Of a stretch of 20,118 bases of DNA, positions 14,118 to 20,118 are shown piece after piece; position 1 is the first letter of the stretch, and each line of letters starts with the position of its first letter. Under the pieces are notes generated by a model. It saw nothing but the letters and a program-made list of their open reading frames with translations, made no database searches and had not been told where the DNA came from. Source of the DNA: Planctomycetaceae bacterium. GTDB taxonomy: Bacteria; Planctomycetota; Planctomycetia; Pirellulales; Pirellulaceae. The DNA lies in NCBI GenBank assembly GCA_007695205.1, contig REEF01000604.1:1-20118 (forward strand). Direction: 5' to 3'. The position numbers and the translations under genes are program-made.

Positions 14118-15302
14118 TCAGGCCGCCGCACGTCGCGTTTGACATGCCTGGGCGATACTGGAAACGACCAGTTGCTGCTCGGATGCGGTCAGTTCCGGGA
14201 AGATCGGCAAGCTTAGCACTTCTCGTGCCGCCTGTTCGGTCTCCGGCAAACTTTCCGGCTCGTACCCCAGCGACTGGAAGCATTCCTGCTGGTGCAACGG
14301 GATCGGATAATAGACCTCGGTGCCGATATTCATTTCGGTCAACCGAGCCCGCAGTACATCGCGTTGACCGTCGGGAACGCGCAATGTGAACTGATTCCAC
14401 ACGTGATAACGTTGCGGCAGTTGTTCGGGCATCACCAACCACCGATCCAACCCCGATTCGGCAAACAAGCGGTGATACATGGCCGCGTTGGCTCGCCGTT
14501 GACTGGACCAGCGGCCCAGCCGAGTCAGTTTGACGTTCAGCACGGCCGCTTGGATCGAATCCAAGCGGCTGTTAATACCCACCATGGGGTGGTGATAACG
14601 GGGTTGCATTCCATGGGCCGCCAATTGTCGGAGCCGTTGAGCCAAATCGTCGTCGTTGGTTGTCAGCATCCCGCCATCACCGAAACCGCCCAGGTTTTTC
14701 GTCGGGTAGAAACTAAAGCAACCGATGTCGCCGATCGAACCGGCCGGACGAGCTCGATACTCGGCACCGACCGACTGAGCTCCATCTTCGATCACCTTCA
14801 ATCCATGACGTACCGCGATGTCATTGATCGCGTCCATCTCAGCACACTGGCCGAACAGATGCACCGGGATGATCGCCTTGGTGGCCGGTGTGATCGCTGC
14901 TTCGATCCGCTCGGGGTCCAGGTTGAAACCATCCGGTTCGATATCCACGAAGACCGGACAGGCCCCCAAACGCCAAATGCAACTGGCCGTGGCAAAAAAC
15001 GTGAAACTGGACGTGATCACCTCGTCGCCCGGCCCGATATCGTACGCCATCAATGCCAGCAGCAGCGCGTCGCTGCCCGAAGCGCATCCGATCGCGTGGC
15101 GGGCGTCGCAGATTGCTGCGAATGCCCCTTCAAACTCCTGCACGTCCGGTCCGTACAAGAAACGGCCCGAATCGCAGACGGCTGCGATCGCAGCCAAGAA
15201 TTCCTCGCGCAACGCCGCATTACCGCGGTTGACGTCAAGCAGAGGCACCGAACTGGGAGCAGAGCAATCGACGTTTCGATGCTGCGGGATCGATTTATGC
15301 AT
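14118..15302 (-). CDS. DegT/DnrJ/EryC1/StrS family PLP-dependent aminotransferase
   Basis: The protein has 394 residues from ATG at 15302, with AGGAAG six bases upstream. The PLP-binding Lys is Lys202 in SFYPTKNLGGFGDGGM, and Asp173 in VIEDGAQSVGA should contact the pyridine nitrogen. Other family features are GCASGSDALLLAL, EVITSSFTFFATA, and the C-terminal NIGTEVYYPIPLHQQECF. In this family the enzyme moves an amino group from glutamate or glutamine to a keto-sugar nucleotide in the cytoplasm, usually for surface polysaccharide or glycoprotein sugars. The sugar cannot be deduced. A promoter-like sequence stands about 65 bases upstream, making this the probable first gene of a three-gene operon with the Gfo/Idh/MocA and alcohol dehydrogenase genes. 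Confidence 0.92.
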   Translation of the reverse strand: MHKSIPQHRNVDCSAPSSVPLLDVNRGNAALREEFLAAIAAVCDSGRFLYGPDVQEFEGAFAAICDARHAIGCASGSDALLLALMAYDIGPGDEVITSSFTFFATASCIWRLGACPVFVDIEPDGFNLDPERIEAAITPATKAIIPVHLFGQCAEMDAINDIAVRHGLKVIEDGAQSVGAEYRARPAGSIGDIGCFSFYPTKNLGGFGDGGMLTTNDDDLAQRLRQLAAHGMQPRYHHPMVGINSRLDSIQAAVLNVKLTRLGRWSSQRRANAAMYHRLFAESGLDRWLVMPEQLPQRYHVWNQFTLRVPDGQRDVLRARLTEMNIGTEVYYPIPLHQQECFQSLGYEPESLPETEQAAREVLSLPIFPELTASEQQLVVSSIAQACQTRRAAA

Positions 15303-15373
15303 GGTTCGCTTCCTTGCGTGCAAAATCCGATGAGCCGGGATTCATTCCCGGATGCCAAAATAGCGTGGAGGGG

Positions 15374-15402
15374 AAAATACGTCATCTGCCGTTTTCAGTC
15401 AA
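15374..15402 (-). promoter_or_regulatory. Sigma70-like promoter of the DegT aminotransferase operon
   Basis: On the minus strand TTGACT (15402-15397) is followed by a 17-base spacer and TATTTT (15379-15374). This gives 5/6 and 4/6 consensus matches at ideal spacing. Transcription would begin near 15367, leaving a leader of about 65 bases before the ATG at 15302. Confidence 0.5.
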
Positions 15403-15536
15403 GATCGACACGGCCCGTTTGCCACCTGAACCCATCGCCCATGAACCGCTTCACACATCTACAAATTTGCAAGGCAACTGCCCCGCATGGGCTCGACGGA
15501 ACCTTAGGGATTGTGATACACTGGCTTGAAGGGGCG

Positions 15537-15544
15537 TATATATT
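15537..15544 (+). promoter_or_regulatory. AT-rich block, possible -10 region for the tpiA operon
   Basis: TATATATT stands out in GC-rich surroundings about 130 bases before tpiA, in the only upstream gap of the operon. No good -35 box is found at normal distance; TTGTGA at 15511-15516 is too far for a standard spacer. Confidence 0.25.
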
Positions 15545-15619
15545 AGCGAAATCGATCGGGGCGCATGGGGCGAGCTCGGTCACGTACGCCTGCGTCGATG
15601 ATTACGAACCCGAGATGAT

Positions 15620-15635
15620 CCGAACCTCCGTTCGG
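15620..15635 (+). other. Small hairpin in the tpiA leader
   Basis: CCGAAC and GTTCGG form a perfect 6-bp stem with a CTCC loop, 38 bases before the tpiA start. There is no T-run after it, so it is not a terminator; it could influence leader folding. Confidence 0.35.
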
Positions 15636-15649
15636 GGCACTCCATCCTT

Positions 15650-15673
15650 ACAGGAAGCAACACAGGAAGCAAC
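15650..15673 (+). repeat. 12-bp tandem duplication carrying the tpiA ribosome binding site
   Basis: ACAGGAAGCAAC occurs twice back to back (15650-15661 and 15662-15673), directly followed by the ATG of tpiA. Each unit contains the AGGAAG Shine-Dalgarno sequence; the nearer one is at correct spacing and the farther one about 17 bases away. Confidence 0.9.
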
Positions 15674-16435
15674 ATGGTCCGACGTCCTTTTATCGCTGGT
15701 AACTGGAAGATGAACACGACCCGCAGCGAGGCAGTCCAGTTAGTCGAGGCATTGCGTCAAGCGGTCGCGGGAGTAGATGGGGTCGACATGGCGGTGTGTC
15801 CGCCGAGCGTTTATCTGGATGCGGTTAGCGCGGCCGTGCAGGGTTCGTCGGTCGCATTGGGTGCTCAGAATATGTACCACCAGGCCAAGGGGGCCTTTAC
15901 GGGCGAATTGAGTGCCGCGATGCTCTTGGATGTAGGCTGTCGCTATGTGATCCTGGGTCACAGCGAACGGCGTCACATCCTGGGCGAATCGAACGAGGAC
16001 GTTTGCCGCAAGGTTCACGCGGCGTTTGCGGCCGGATTAACGCCGATCGTCTGCGTGGGCGAAACGTTGGACGAGCGCGAGGCGAATAAGACAGCAGACA
16101 TCGTAGCGGAACAGTTTTTCGGGTCGCTGGCCGGGGTTCCCAGCGATCAGGCGGCTCAGGTGGTCATTGCGTACGAGCCTGTGTGGGCGATCGGTACGGG
16201 CGTCGTCGCGACGGTGGACCAGGCTGGCGAGGTGCATGCGAAGTTGCGGGGGATGATGGCTGGCCGCTATGGCGCGGCGATTGCCGATCAGATCCGCATC
16301 CAGTATGGTGGCAGTGTTACTGCCGACAATGCGGCCGAACTGCTGGCCATCAGCGACATCGACGGCGCACTGGTGGGTGGCGCCAGTCTGAAGGCAGACA
16401 GTTTTGCGAAGATCATCCGGGCGGCCGTTTCCTAA
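15674..16435 (+). CDS. tpiA: Triosephosphate isomerase
   Basis: The protein has 253 residues, the normal length. Active-site elements are complete: Asn10 and Lys12 in AGNWKMN, His96 in LGHSERR, Glu168 in AYEPVWAIGTG (followed by the flexible loop), and the phosphate-binding segments YGGSV and LVGGASL near the C-terminus. It interconverts dihydroxyacetone phosphate and glyceraldehyde 3-phosphate in glycolysis and gluconeogenesis, in the cytoplasm. The ATG immediately follows a duplicated AGGAAG site. It is the first gene of the run tpiA-secG-yicC-gmk-rpoZ-coaC-coaB; linkage of tpiA to secG is common in bacteria. Confidence 0.98.
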   Translation: MVRRPFIAGNWKMNTTRSEAVQLVEALRQAVAGVDGVDMAVCPPSVYLDAVSAAVQGSSVALGAQNMYHQAKGAFTGELSAAMLLDVGCRYVILGHSERRHILGESNEDVCRKVHAAFAAGLTPIVCVGETLDEREANKTADIVAEQFFGSLAGVPSDQAAQVVIAYEPVWAIGTGVVATVDQAGEVHAKLRGMMAGRYGAAIADQIRIQYGGSVTADNAAELLAISDIDGALVGGASLKADSFAKIIRAAVS

Positions 16436-16468
16436 GCAGTAGGATTTCTCTTCAAGGGAGTTGATCAG

Positions 16469-16921
16469 GTGATGTTTCCAGTTCTGTTGGCTGCCAGTTT
16501 CTGGCAATACGTGTTCGGCATCGTGCTGTTCTTCCTGTCGCTGTTTTTGATCCTGCTAGTGCTGGTCCAGCGGGGCCGAGGCGGCGGGCTCACAGGTGCG
16601 TTGGGTGGCATGGGTGGCCAAAGTGCTTTTGGCGCCAAGGCCGGCGATACGTTTACTCGTGTCACCATGGTAACAGCCACTCTCTGGATTCTGATGTGCA
16701 TGGCAGCGATCAGATTCTTGGGGACCGATGACAGGTTCGGGACCGATCAAGCCGGCGCGGCGGACATCAACGTCACCACGCCGGGTCTGGACGGTACCGA
16801 GGGCCTGGATGCAACCGGCCTGGAAACCGGGGGCCTGTTGGACGACTCGCTGCCGATGCTGGAGTTAGACGACGACCAGACACCAGCTCCACCAACCGAA
16901 GATCCACCGGCGGAAGACTGA
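16469..16921 (+). CDS. secG: Preprotein translocase subunit SecG with an acidic C-terminal tail
   Basis: The protein has about 150 residues. Two membrane helices are visible (about residues 12-32 and 66-84), joined by the family loop LVQRGRGGGLTGALGGMGGQSAFGAKAGDTFTRVT. SecG sits beside SecYE in the inner membrane and aids protein export. After the second helix comes a tail of some 65 residues rich in Asp, Glu, Gly, Thr and Pro (LELDDDQTPAPPTEDPPAED), longer than in E. coli SecG (110 residues in all). The start may be GTG at 16469, eight bases after GGGAG, or the adjacent ATG at 16472. It lies 33 bases after tpiA. Confidence 0.93.
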   Translation: MMFPVLLAASFWQYVFGIVLFFLSLFLILLVLVQRGRGGGLTGALGGMGGQSAFGAKAGDTFTRVTMVTATLWILMCMAAIRFLGTDDRFGTDQAGAADINVTTPGLDGTEGLDATGLETGGLLDDSLPMLELDDDQTPAPPTEDPPAED

Positions 16922-16958
16922 CGGGCCATTTTCCCCTTGGATGCATTCGGTTGATGCC

Positions 16959-16963
16959 AGGAG
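16959..16963 (+). promoter_or_regulatory. Ribosome binding site deciding the GTG start of yicC
   Basis: AGGAG followed by seven bases and GTG at 16971. The product then begins LLSMTGHG, as family members do. The upstream ATG at 16941 is in frame but would place this site inside the gene. Confidence 0.75.
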
Positions 16964-16970
16964 ATCGCCT

Positions 16971-17855
16971 GTGCTGCTGAGCATGACCGGTCATGGCGAA
17001 GCGCAGAACCAGCGCGAGCATGCGATGGTGCGGGTCGAGGTTCGCGCGGTGAACAATCGCTTCCTGAAAGTCTCCACTCGGATCAATGAAGGATTCAATG
17101 CCTTGGAATCGCGTATCGAGGCGTTGATCAAGCAAAAGATTCGTCGAGGGACGATCCAGGTGAATATCCGGATCGAACGTGAGCCGACCCCCGAGGATTT
17201 TCGCCTGAATCAAGCCGTGTTGAACGGATACCGCCAACAACTTCAGCAGATGAACCAGCAGTGGGGCATCCAGCAGCCTGTTCGGCTGGACCAATTGCTC
17301 TTGTTACCGGGCGTGGTGGACGAAGGCGCGGGAACCGTTACTTCGGTCGAGGATTTTTGGCCGTGGATCGAAAGCACGCTGTTGCAGGCTTTGGAAGATC
17401 TCTCGCAGATGCGGCGTGAAGAAGGCGCTGCCATGGCGATGGCGATCGAGGCAAACTGCCAAGCGATCACCCAGCAACTGGAACAGATCCAACAGTTGGC
17501 ACCGACGCTGGCCGAGAGCTACCAGCAGCGATTGATCGATCGAGTGGGCAAATTGCTGGCCGAATTCGAGGTCAAAGTGAAGCCCGCCGAGGTGATTCGC
17601 GAGGTGGCCATTTATGCGGACCGCTGCGATATTTCGGAGGAGATCGTCCGGTTGCGCAGCCACCTGGAACAATTTGCGACGGTCGCGGCGGTCGAGGAGA
17701 ACTGCGGACGCAAGCTGGAGTTCTTGATCCAGGAGTTATTGCGCGAGGCCAACACGATCGGCTCGAAAGCCAACGATGCCGGACTGGCTCGGCATGTGGT
17801 CGAGATCAAAACGGCCATCGAGCGGATGCGCGAGATGATCCAGAATGTCGAATAA
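16971..17855 (+). CDS. yicC: YicC/YloC-family endoribonuclease
   Basis: The protein has 294 residues from GTG at 16971. The N-terminal domain begins SMTGHGEAQNQ and contains VEVRAVNNRFLKVSTRI, the most conserved stretch of the YicC family. The C-terminal DUF1732 part contains VKPAEVIREVAIYADRCDISEEIVRLRSHLEQF and RKLEFLIQELLREANTIGSKANDAG, both highly typical. The middle is helical and Gln-rich (about residues 75-95 and 160-190). Family members are reported to act as RNA endonucleases; the specific RNA target here is unknown. The gene stands between secG and gmk, 11 bases before gmk. The yicC-gmk-rpoZ order is found widely in bacteria. Confidence 0.95.
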   Translation: MLLSMTGHGEAQNQREHAMVRVEVRAVNNRFLKVSTRINEGFNALESRIEALIKQKIRRGTIQVNIRIEREPTPEDFRLNQAVLNGYRQQLQQMNQQWGIQQPVRLDQLLLLPGVVDEGAGTVTSVEDFWPWIESTLLQALEDLSQMRREEGAAMAMAIEANCQAITQQLEQIQQLAPTLAESYQQRLIDRVGKLLAEFEVKVKPAEVIREVAIYADRCDISEEIVRLRSHLEQFATVAAVEENCGRKLEFLIQELLREANTIGSKANDAGLARHVVEIKTAIERMREMIQNVE

Positions 17856-17866
17856 CAGGGTAACTG

Positions 17867-18454
17867 ATGAACGTCTCGAATCCCGGAAAACTGGTGATCA
17901 TCTCTGGCCCCTCGGGCGCGGGGAAATCGACGGTGGTGCGGCGGCTGCTGCAAGTTTGCCCGTTGCCGCTGAAGCTGAGCGTCTCAGCGACCACCCGCTC
18001 GCCTCGACCCGGCGAGATCGATGGGCAGGACTACCACTTCCTGAGTCGCGAGCAATTCCTCCAACGCCAGGCGAACGGCGAATTCCTGGAATTCAAGGAG
18101 GTATTCGCTGCGGGCGATTATTACGGGACATTGCGCAGCGAGACGGCGTCTGGTCTATCCGAAGGAAAATGGGTAGTCTTAGAGATCGACGTCCAAGGCG
18201 CTCAGACCGTCGTCCAGCAACAACCCCAGGCGATCACCATCTTCCTGCATCCAGGCTCGATGACCGAACTGGAACGCCGTTTGCGTGATCGGGGTACCGA
18301 TTCGGAATCCGCCATCCAGCGCCGTCTGGAAGTCGCCAGGGGCGAAATGGCACTGATGGACCGCTACCGATACGAAGTTGTCAACGATACCGTCGAACGG
18401 GCGGTGAGCGAAATATGCGATATTCTCCAAGCCAATAGGAGCGACAAAGACTGA
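17867..18454 (+). CDS. gmk: Guanylate kinase
   Basis: The protein has 195 residues, normal for the family. The P-loop GPSGAGKST is at residues 14-22. It is followed by the GMP-binding region SATTRSPRPGEIDGQDYHFLSREQF and then GEFLEFKEVFAAGDYYGT. VVLEIDVQGAQTV and the Arg-rich lid segment (LERRLRDRGTDSE) complete it. It phosphorylates GMP to GDP with ATP. AGGG lies six bases before the ATG. Its stop codon overlaps the rpoZ start codon by one base, indicating translational coupling. Confidence 0.97.
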   Translation: MNVSNPGKLVIISGPSGAGKSTVVRRLLQVCPLPLKLSVSATTRSPRPGEIDGQDYHFLSREQFLQRQANGEFLEFKEVFAAGDYYGTLRSETASGLSEGKWVVLEIDVQGAQTVVQQQPQAITIFLHPGSMTELERRLRDRGTDSESAIQRRLEVARGEMALMDRYRYEVVNDTVERAVSEICDILQANRSDKD

Positions 18455-18708
18455 TGCATGATGAACTGAAAGAAGAAGAGATCGTCAACAAGGTGGGTGG
18501 ACGTTTCAAGCTGTCGACCTTAATCCAGAAACGACTGGTCCAATTGAATCGAGGCAGTCGGCCGCTGATCGCCAACGCGCCCAGTGACAGAATGGAGATC
18601 GTGTTGCAGGAAATCCTGCAGGACAAGATCTTCCTGGACTCCTCAAGCGAAGTCCGGATCACGGGCGAAATGCCCATCGTGATGGACGAACTGGACTTCG
18701 ACGACTGA
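18454..18708 (+). CDS. rpoZ: RNA polymerase omega subunit
   Basis: The protein has 84 residues. VNKVGGRFKLSTLIQKRLVQLNRGSRP matches the helix pair of omega, and MEIVLQEILQDKI matches the conserved alpha-helical block (usually ALREIAEGKI). An acidic tail (MDELDFDD) ends it. It stabilises the beta-prime subunit of RNA polymerase. The length and the position between gmk and coaC support the call, because sequence similarity in this small family is modest. Start and stop overlap by one base with gmk and coaC respectively (TGATG). Confidence 0.88.
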   Translation: MHDELKEEEIVNKVGGRFKLSTLIQKRLVQLNRGSRPLIANAPSDRMEIVLQEILQDKIFLDSSSEVRITGEMPIVMDELDFDD

Positions 18709-19247
18709 TGAACGGCCATGAATTGTTGATTGGCGTGACGGGCGGCATCGCTGCTTACAAGACAGCGGCGATGGTCAGCCGATTGGTCCAAGCCGGTGCG
18801 GGGGTGACCGTCGTGATGACCGAGGCGGCCACCCGATTCGTCGGTGCGACCACGTTCGAGGCGTTGACGGGACGAACGGTCTGCAACAGCCTGTTTGATC
18901 ACCCCGAGTACCCGCTGGGCGGCCACGTGTCGTTGGCCGACAAAGCCGATGTGATGTGCGTTGCGCCAGCGACCGCCAATTTCCTGGCCAAAGCCGCTCA
19001 CGGGATCGCCGACGACCTGCTCAGCACCTTGTACCTGGCTTTCCCCGGACCGGTCGTTATCGCGCCCGCGATGAACACGGTGATGTGGAACCAACCGGCC
19101 GTCCGACGCAATGTGCAGCAATTGCGTGATGACGGGGTGCACTTCATCGACCCCCAAGACGGCTGGCTCAGTTGCCGAGCCAGCGGGCCTGGACGGATGG
19201 CTGATCCCCAGCAGATCCTGGACGCCATCGATCGTTTGTTGCCCTGA
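18708..19247 (+). CDS. coaC: Phosphopantothenoylcysteine decarboxylase (flavoprotein, separate from CoaB)
   Basis: The protein has 179 residues, one HFCD flavoprotein domain. VTGGIAAYKTA near residue 10 is the FMN-binding start. His73 in GGHVSLAD is the expected catalytic His, PAMNTVMW at 120-127 is the PxMNxxMW motif, and Cys156 in WLSCRASGPGRMAD is the expected reductive Cys. It decarboxylates phosphopantothenoylcysteine to phosphopantetheine in coenzyme A synthesis. In most bacteria this domain is fused to CoaB in one protein; here the stop codon separates it from the ligase gene 18 bases later. The start overlaps the rpoZ stop by one base. Confidence 0.95.
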   Translation: MNGHELLIGVTGGIAAYKTAAMVSRLVQAGAGVTVVMTEAATRFVGATTFEALTGRTVCNSLFDHPEYPLGGHVSLADKADVMCVAPATANFLAKAAHGIADDLLSTLYLAFPGPVVIAPAMNTVMWNQPAVRRNVQQLRDDGVHFIDPQDGWLSCRASGPGRMADPQQILDAIDRLLP

Positions 19248-19264
19248 AAGTTGAGTTGACCGCC

Positions 19265-19954
19265 ATGGCGCGCATGATGATCACTTCGGGGCCGACTCGG
19301 CAGTACCTGGATCCGGTCCGATACCTGACCAATGGGTCCAGCGGACGCATGGGCCGCAGCCTGGCCCAGGCCGCGCTGGATCTGGGGCATCAAGTGGTGA
19401 TCATCAGTGGGCCGGTCGAAATCAATTATCCCTCGCGAGCCGAGGTTGTCCCCGTGGTCTCGACCGAAGATCTGCTGGATGCCTGCCAGCGAGTCTTTCC
19501 CGGATGCGACGGGCTGATCGCAGCGGCCGCCCCCTGCGATTATCGACCGATTCGCGTCGCCTCGCATAAGATCGCAAAGACCGGAAACCCACTGGAGCTG
19601 CAATTGATCGAGACCCCCGATGTGGTCGCCACCTTGGGTTCGACCAAACGACCGGATCAATGGATCGTGGGGTTTGCCTTGGAAACCGAGGACCAACGGT
19701 TGCGGGCTTTGGTCAAGCTGGAAAAGAAAAGCTGCGACTTGATGGTCTTGAACGGCCCGGCAGCCATGAACTCCCGACGCAACCAGGTCGAGATTATCGA
19801 CCGCAAGGGCAGCCTGATCGATGCGTTAGCGGGCCCGAAAGAAGAAGTCGCTCGGGGCATCCTGCAGGTCATCCAGAAGCGGCTCGTCGCCCCCTTCCAG
19901 AGCTGCTTCCCCAGCTCCGCAGAGCTCGCAGCCGTCGCCTCGCGTCAGAATTAA
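19265..19954 (+). CDS. coaB: Phosphopantothenate-cysteine ligase (separate CoaB)
   Basis: The protein has 229 residues from the ATG at 19265; the TTG at 19256 is also in frame and cannot be excluded. The beginning (MITSGPTRQYLDPVRYLTNGSSGRMG) contains the family NxSSGxMG loop. AAAPCDYRP, the Lys-containing KIAKTGNPLELQLIETPDV, and DLMVLNGPAAMNSRRNQVEII are the remaining conserved blocks. The enzyme joins cysteine to 4'-phosphopantothenate using a nucleotide triphosphate. It is the product partner of CoaC just upstream and closes the operon. A tail of about 25 residues after LQVIQKRL is not conserved in the family. A 31-bp palindromic array begins 13 bases after the stop. Confidence 0.93.
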   Translation: MARMMITSGPTRQYLDPVRYLTNGSSGRMGRSLAQAALDLGHQVVIISGPVEINYPSRAEVVPVVSTEDLLDACQRVFPGCDGLIAAAAPCDYRPIRVASHKIAKTGNPLELQLIETPDVVATLGSTKRPDQWIVGFALETEDQRLRALVKLEKKSCDLMVLNGPAAMNSRRNQVEIIDRKGSLIDALAGPKEEVARGILQVIQKRLVAPFQSCFPSSAELAAVASRQN

Positions 19955-19966
19955 CCCCATAGTTGC

Positions 19967-20098
19967 AAGCCGTGGGTCCCGAGCGCCGAGCGGGACCAAG
20001 CCGTGAGTCCCGAGCGCCGAGCGGGACCAAGCCGTGGGTCCCGAGCGCCGAGCGGGACCAAGTGGTGGGTCCCGAGCGCCGAGCGGGACCAAGTGGTG
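19967..20098. repeat. 31-bp tandem array with a palindromic core after coaB
   Basis: Four full 31-base units start at 19967, 19998, 20029 and 20060, with an eight-base start of a fifth at 20091. Each unit contains GGTCCCG and CGGGACC, a 7-bp stem around AGCGCCGAG; unit 2 has one change in the left arm. Units 1-3 begin AAGCC, while unit 4 and the partial unit begin AAGTGG. There are no spacers between units. The place directly after the last gene of the operon suggests termination or 3' protection, or a dispersed repeat family. Confidence 0.92.
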
Positions 20099-20118
20099 AC
20101 ACAGATGCTCACCTGAAA

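Larger units (their letters stand above)
15303..15673. other. 371-bp divergent intergenic region between the DegT operon and tpiA
   Basis: No gene is supported here. It contains a sigma70-like promoter for the minus-strand operon, an AT-rich TATATATT block at 15537-15544 that may be part of a tpiA promoter, a 6-bp hairpin in the tpiA leader, and a duplicated ribosome binding site before tpiA. The long plus-strand open frame that crosses it is only the opposite strand of the aminotransferase gene. Confidence 0.65.

Noticed and set aside
14292..15713. Long plus-strand open frame of 473 codons opposite the DegT aminotransferase
   Set aside because: It is antisense to a well-supported gene, has no recognisable domains, and is rich in Arg, His and Gln, as expected from reading a GC-rich gene backwards.
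19967..20098. Possible CRISPR array
   Set aside because: The units are directly adjacent with no variable spacers, and no cas gene is present.
19826..20102. Minus-strand open frames reading through the 31-bp array
   Set aside because: They are products of translating a short repeat, with a periodic low-complexity sequence and no ribosome site.

Overview
The window looks like about 20 kb of chromosome from a planctomycete, probably of the Pirellulaceae type. This is inferred from gene content, not from a marker gene. Pointers are a secreted formylglycine-type sulfatase, a secreted sialidase-like protein, two Tat-exported Gfo/Idh/MocA oxidoreductases, and the run secG-yicC-gmk-rpoZ-coaC-coaB with coaC and coaB as separate genes. 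No phage, integrase, transposase, rRNA, tRNA or CRISPR array was seen. Most of the window is housekeeping and carbohydrate-related genes.

Layout. (1) Positions 1-2104, minus strand: a STAS-domain protein, a secreted GH33-like sialidase and the start of a membrane-anchored protein cut by the window edge. (2) Positions 2246-5200, plus strand: an S1-type sulfatase followed by a Tat-exported Gfo/Idh/MocA oxidoreductase, diverging from the STAS gene. (3) Positions 5330-6220, minus strand: pgpA and a small membrane-anchored protein, converging on region 2 across a twin palindromic repeat. (4) Positions 6221-8225: a 382-bp AT-richer gap with an orphan terminator-like hairpin, then a stand-alone Aas-like acyl-ACP synthetase/AMP ligase. 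(5) Positions 8428-11340: a divergent UvrA whose 3' end runs into large inverted repeats. (6) Positions 11463-15302, minus strand: DegT-family aminotransferase, a second Tat-exported Gfo/Idh/MocA protein and a YqhD-type iron alcohol dehydrogenase, with a good sigma70-like promoter in front. (7) Positions 15674-19954, plus strand: tpiA-secG-yicC-gmk-rpoZ-coaC-coaB, a tightly packed operon covering glycolysis, protein export, RNA metabolism, GMP phosphorylation, RNA polymerase omega and coenzyme A synthesis. It ends in a 31-bp tandem palindromic repeat.

I see no complete new defence or biosynthetic system. The most interesting non-gene structure is a set of unrelated palindromic elements at three gene ends: twin 21-nt hairpins near 5.25 kb, two large perfect inverted repeats near 11.3-11.4 kb (one forms the uvrA C-terminus and stop codon), and the array near 20 kb. 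Other points are two separate tandem duplications of ribosome binding sites and the UvrA departures from consensus. Several genes appear to use GTG or TTG starts, so start positions were chosen from Shine-Dalgarno spacing and family length.
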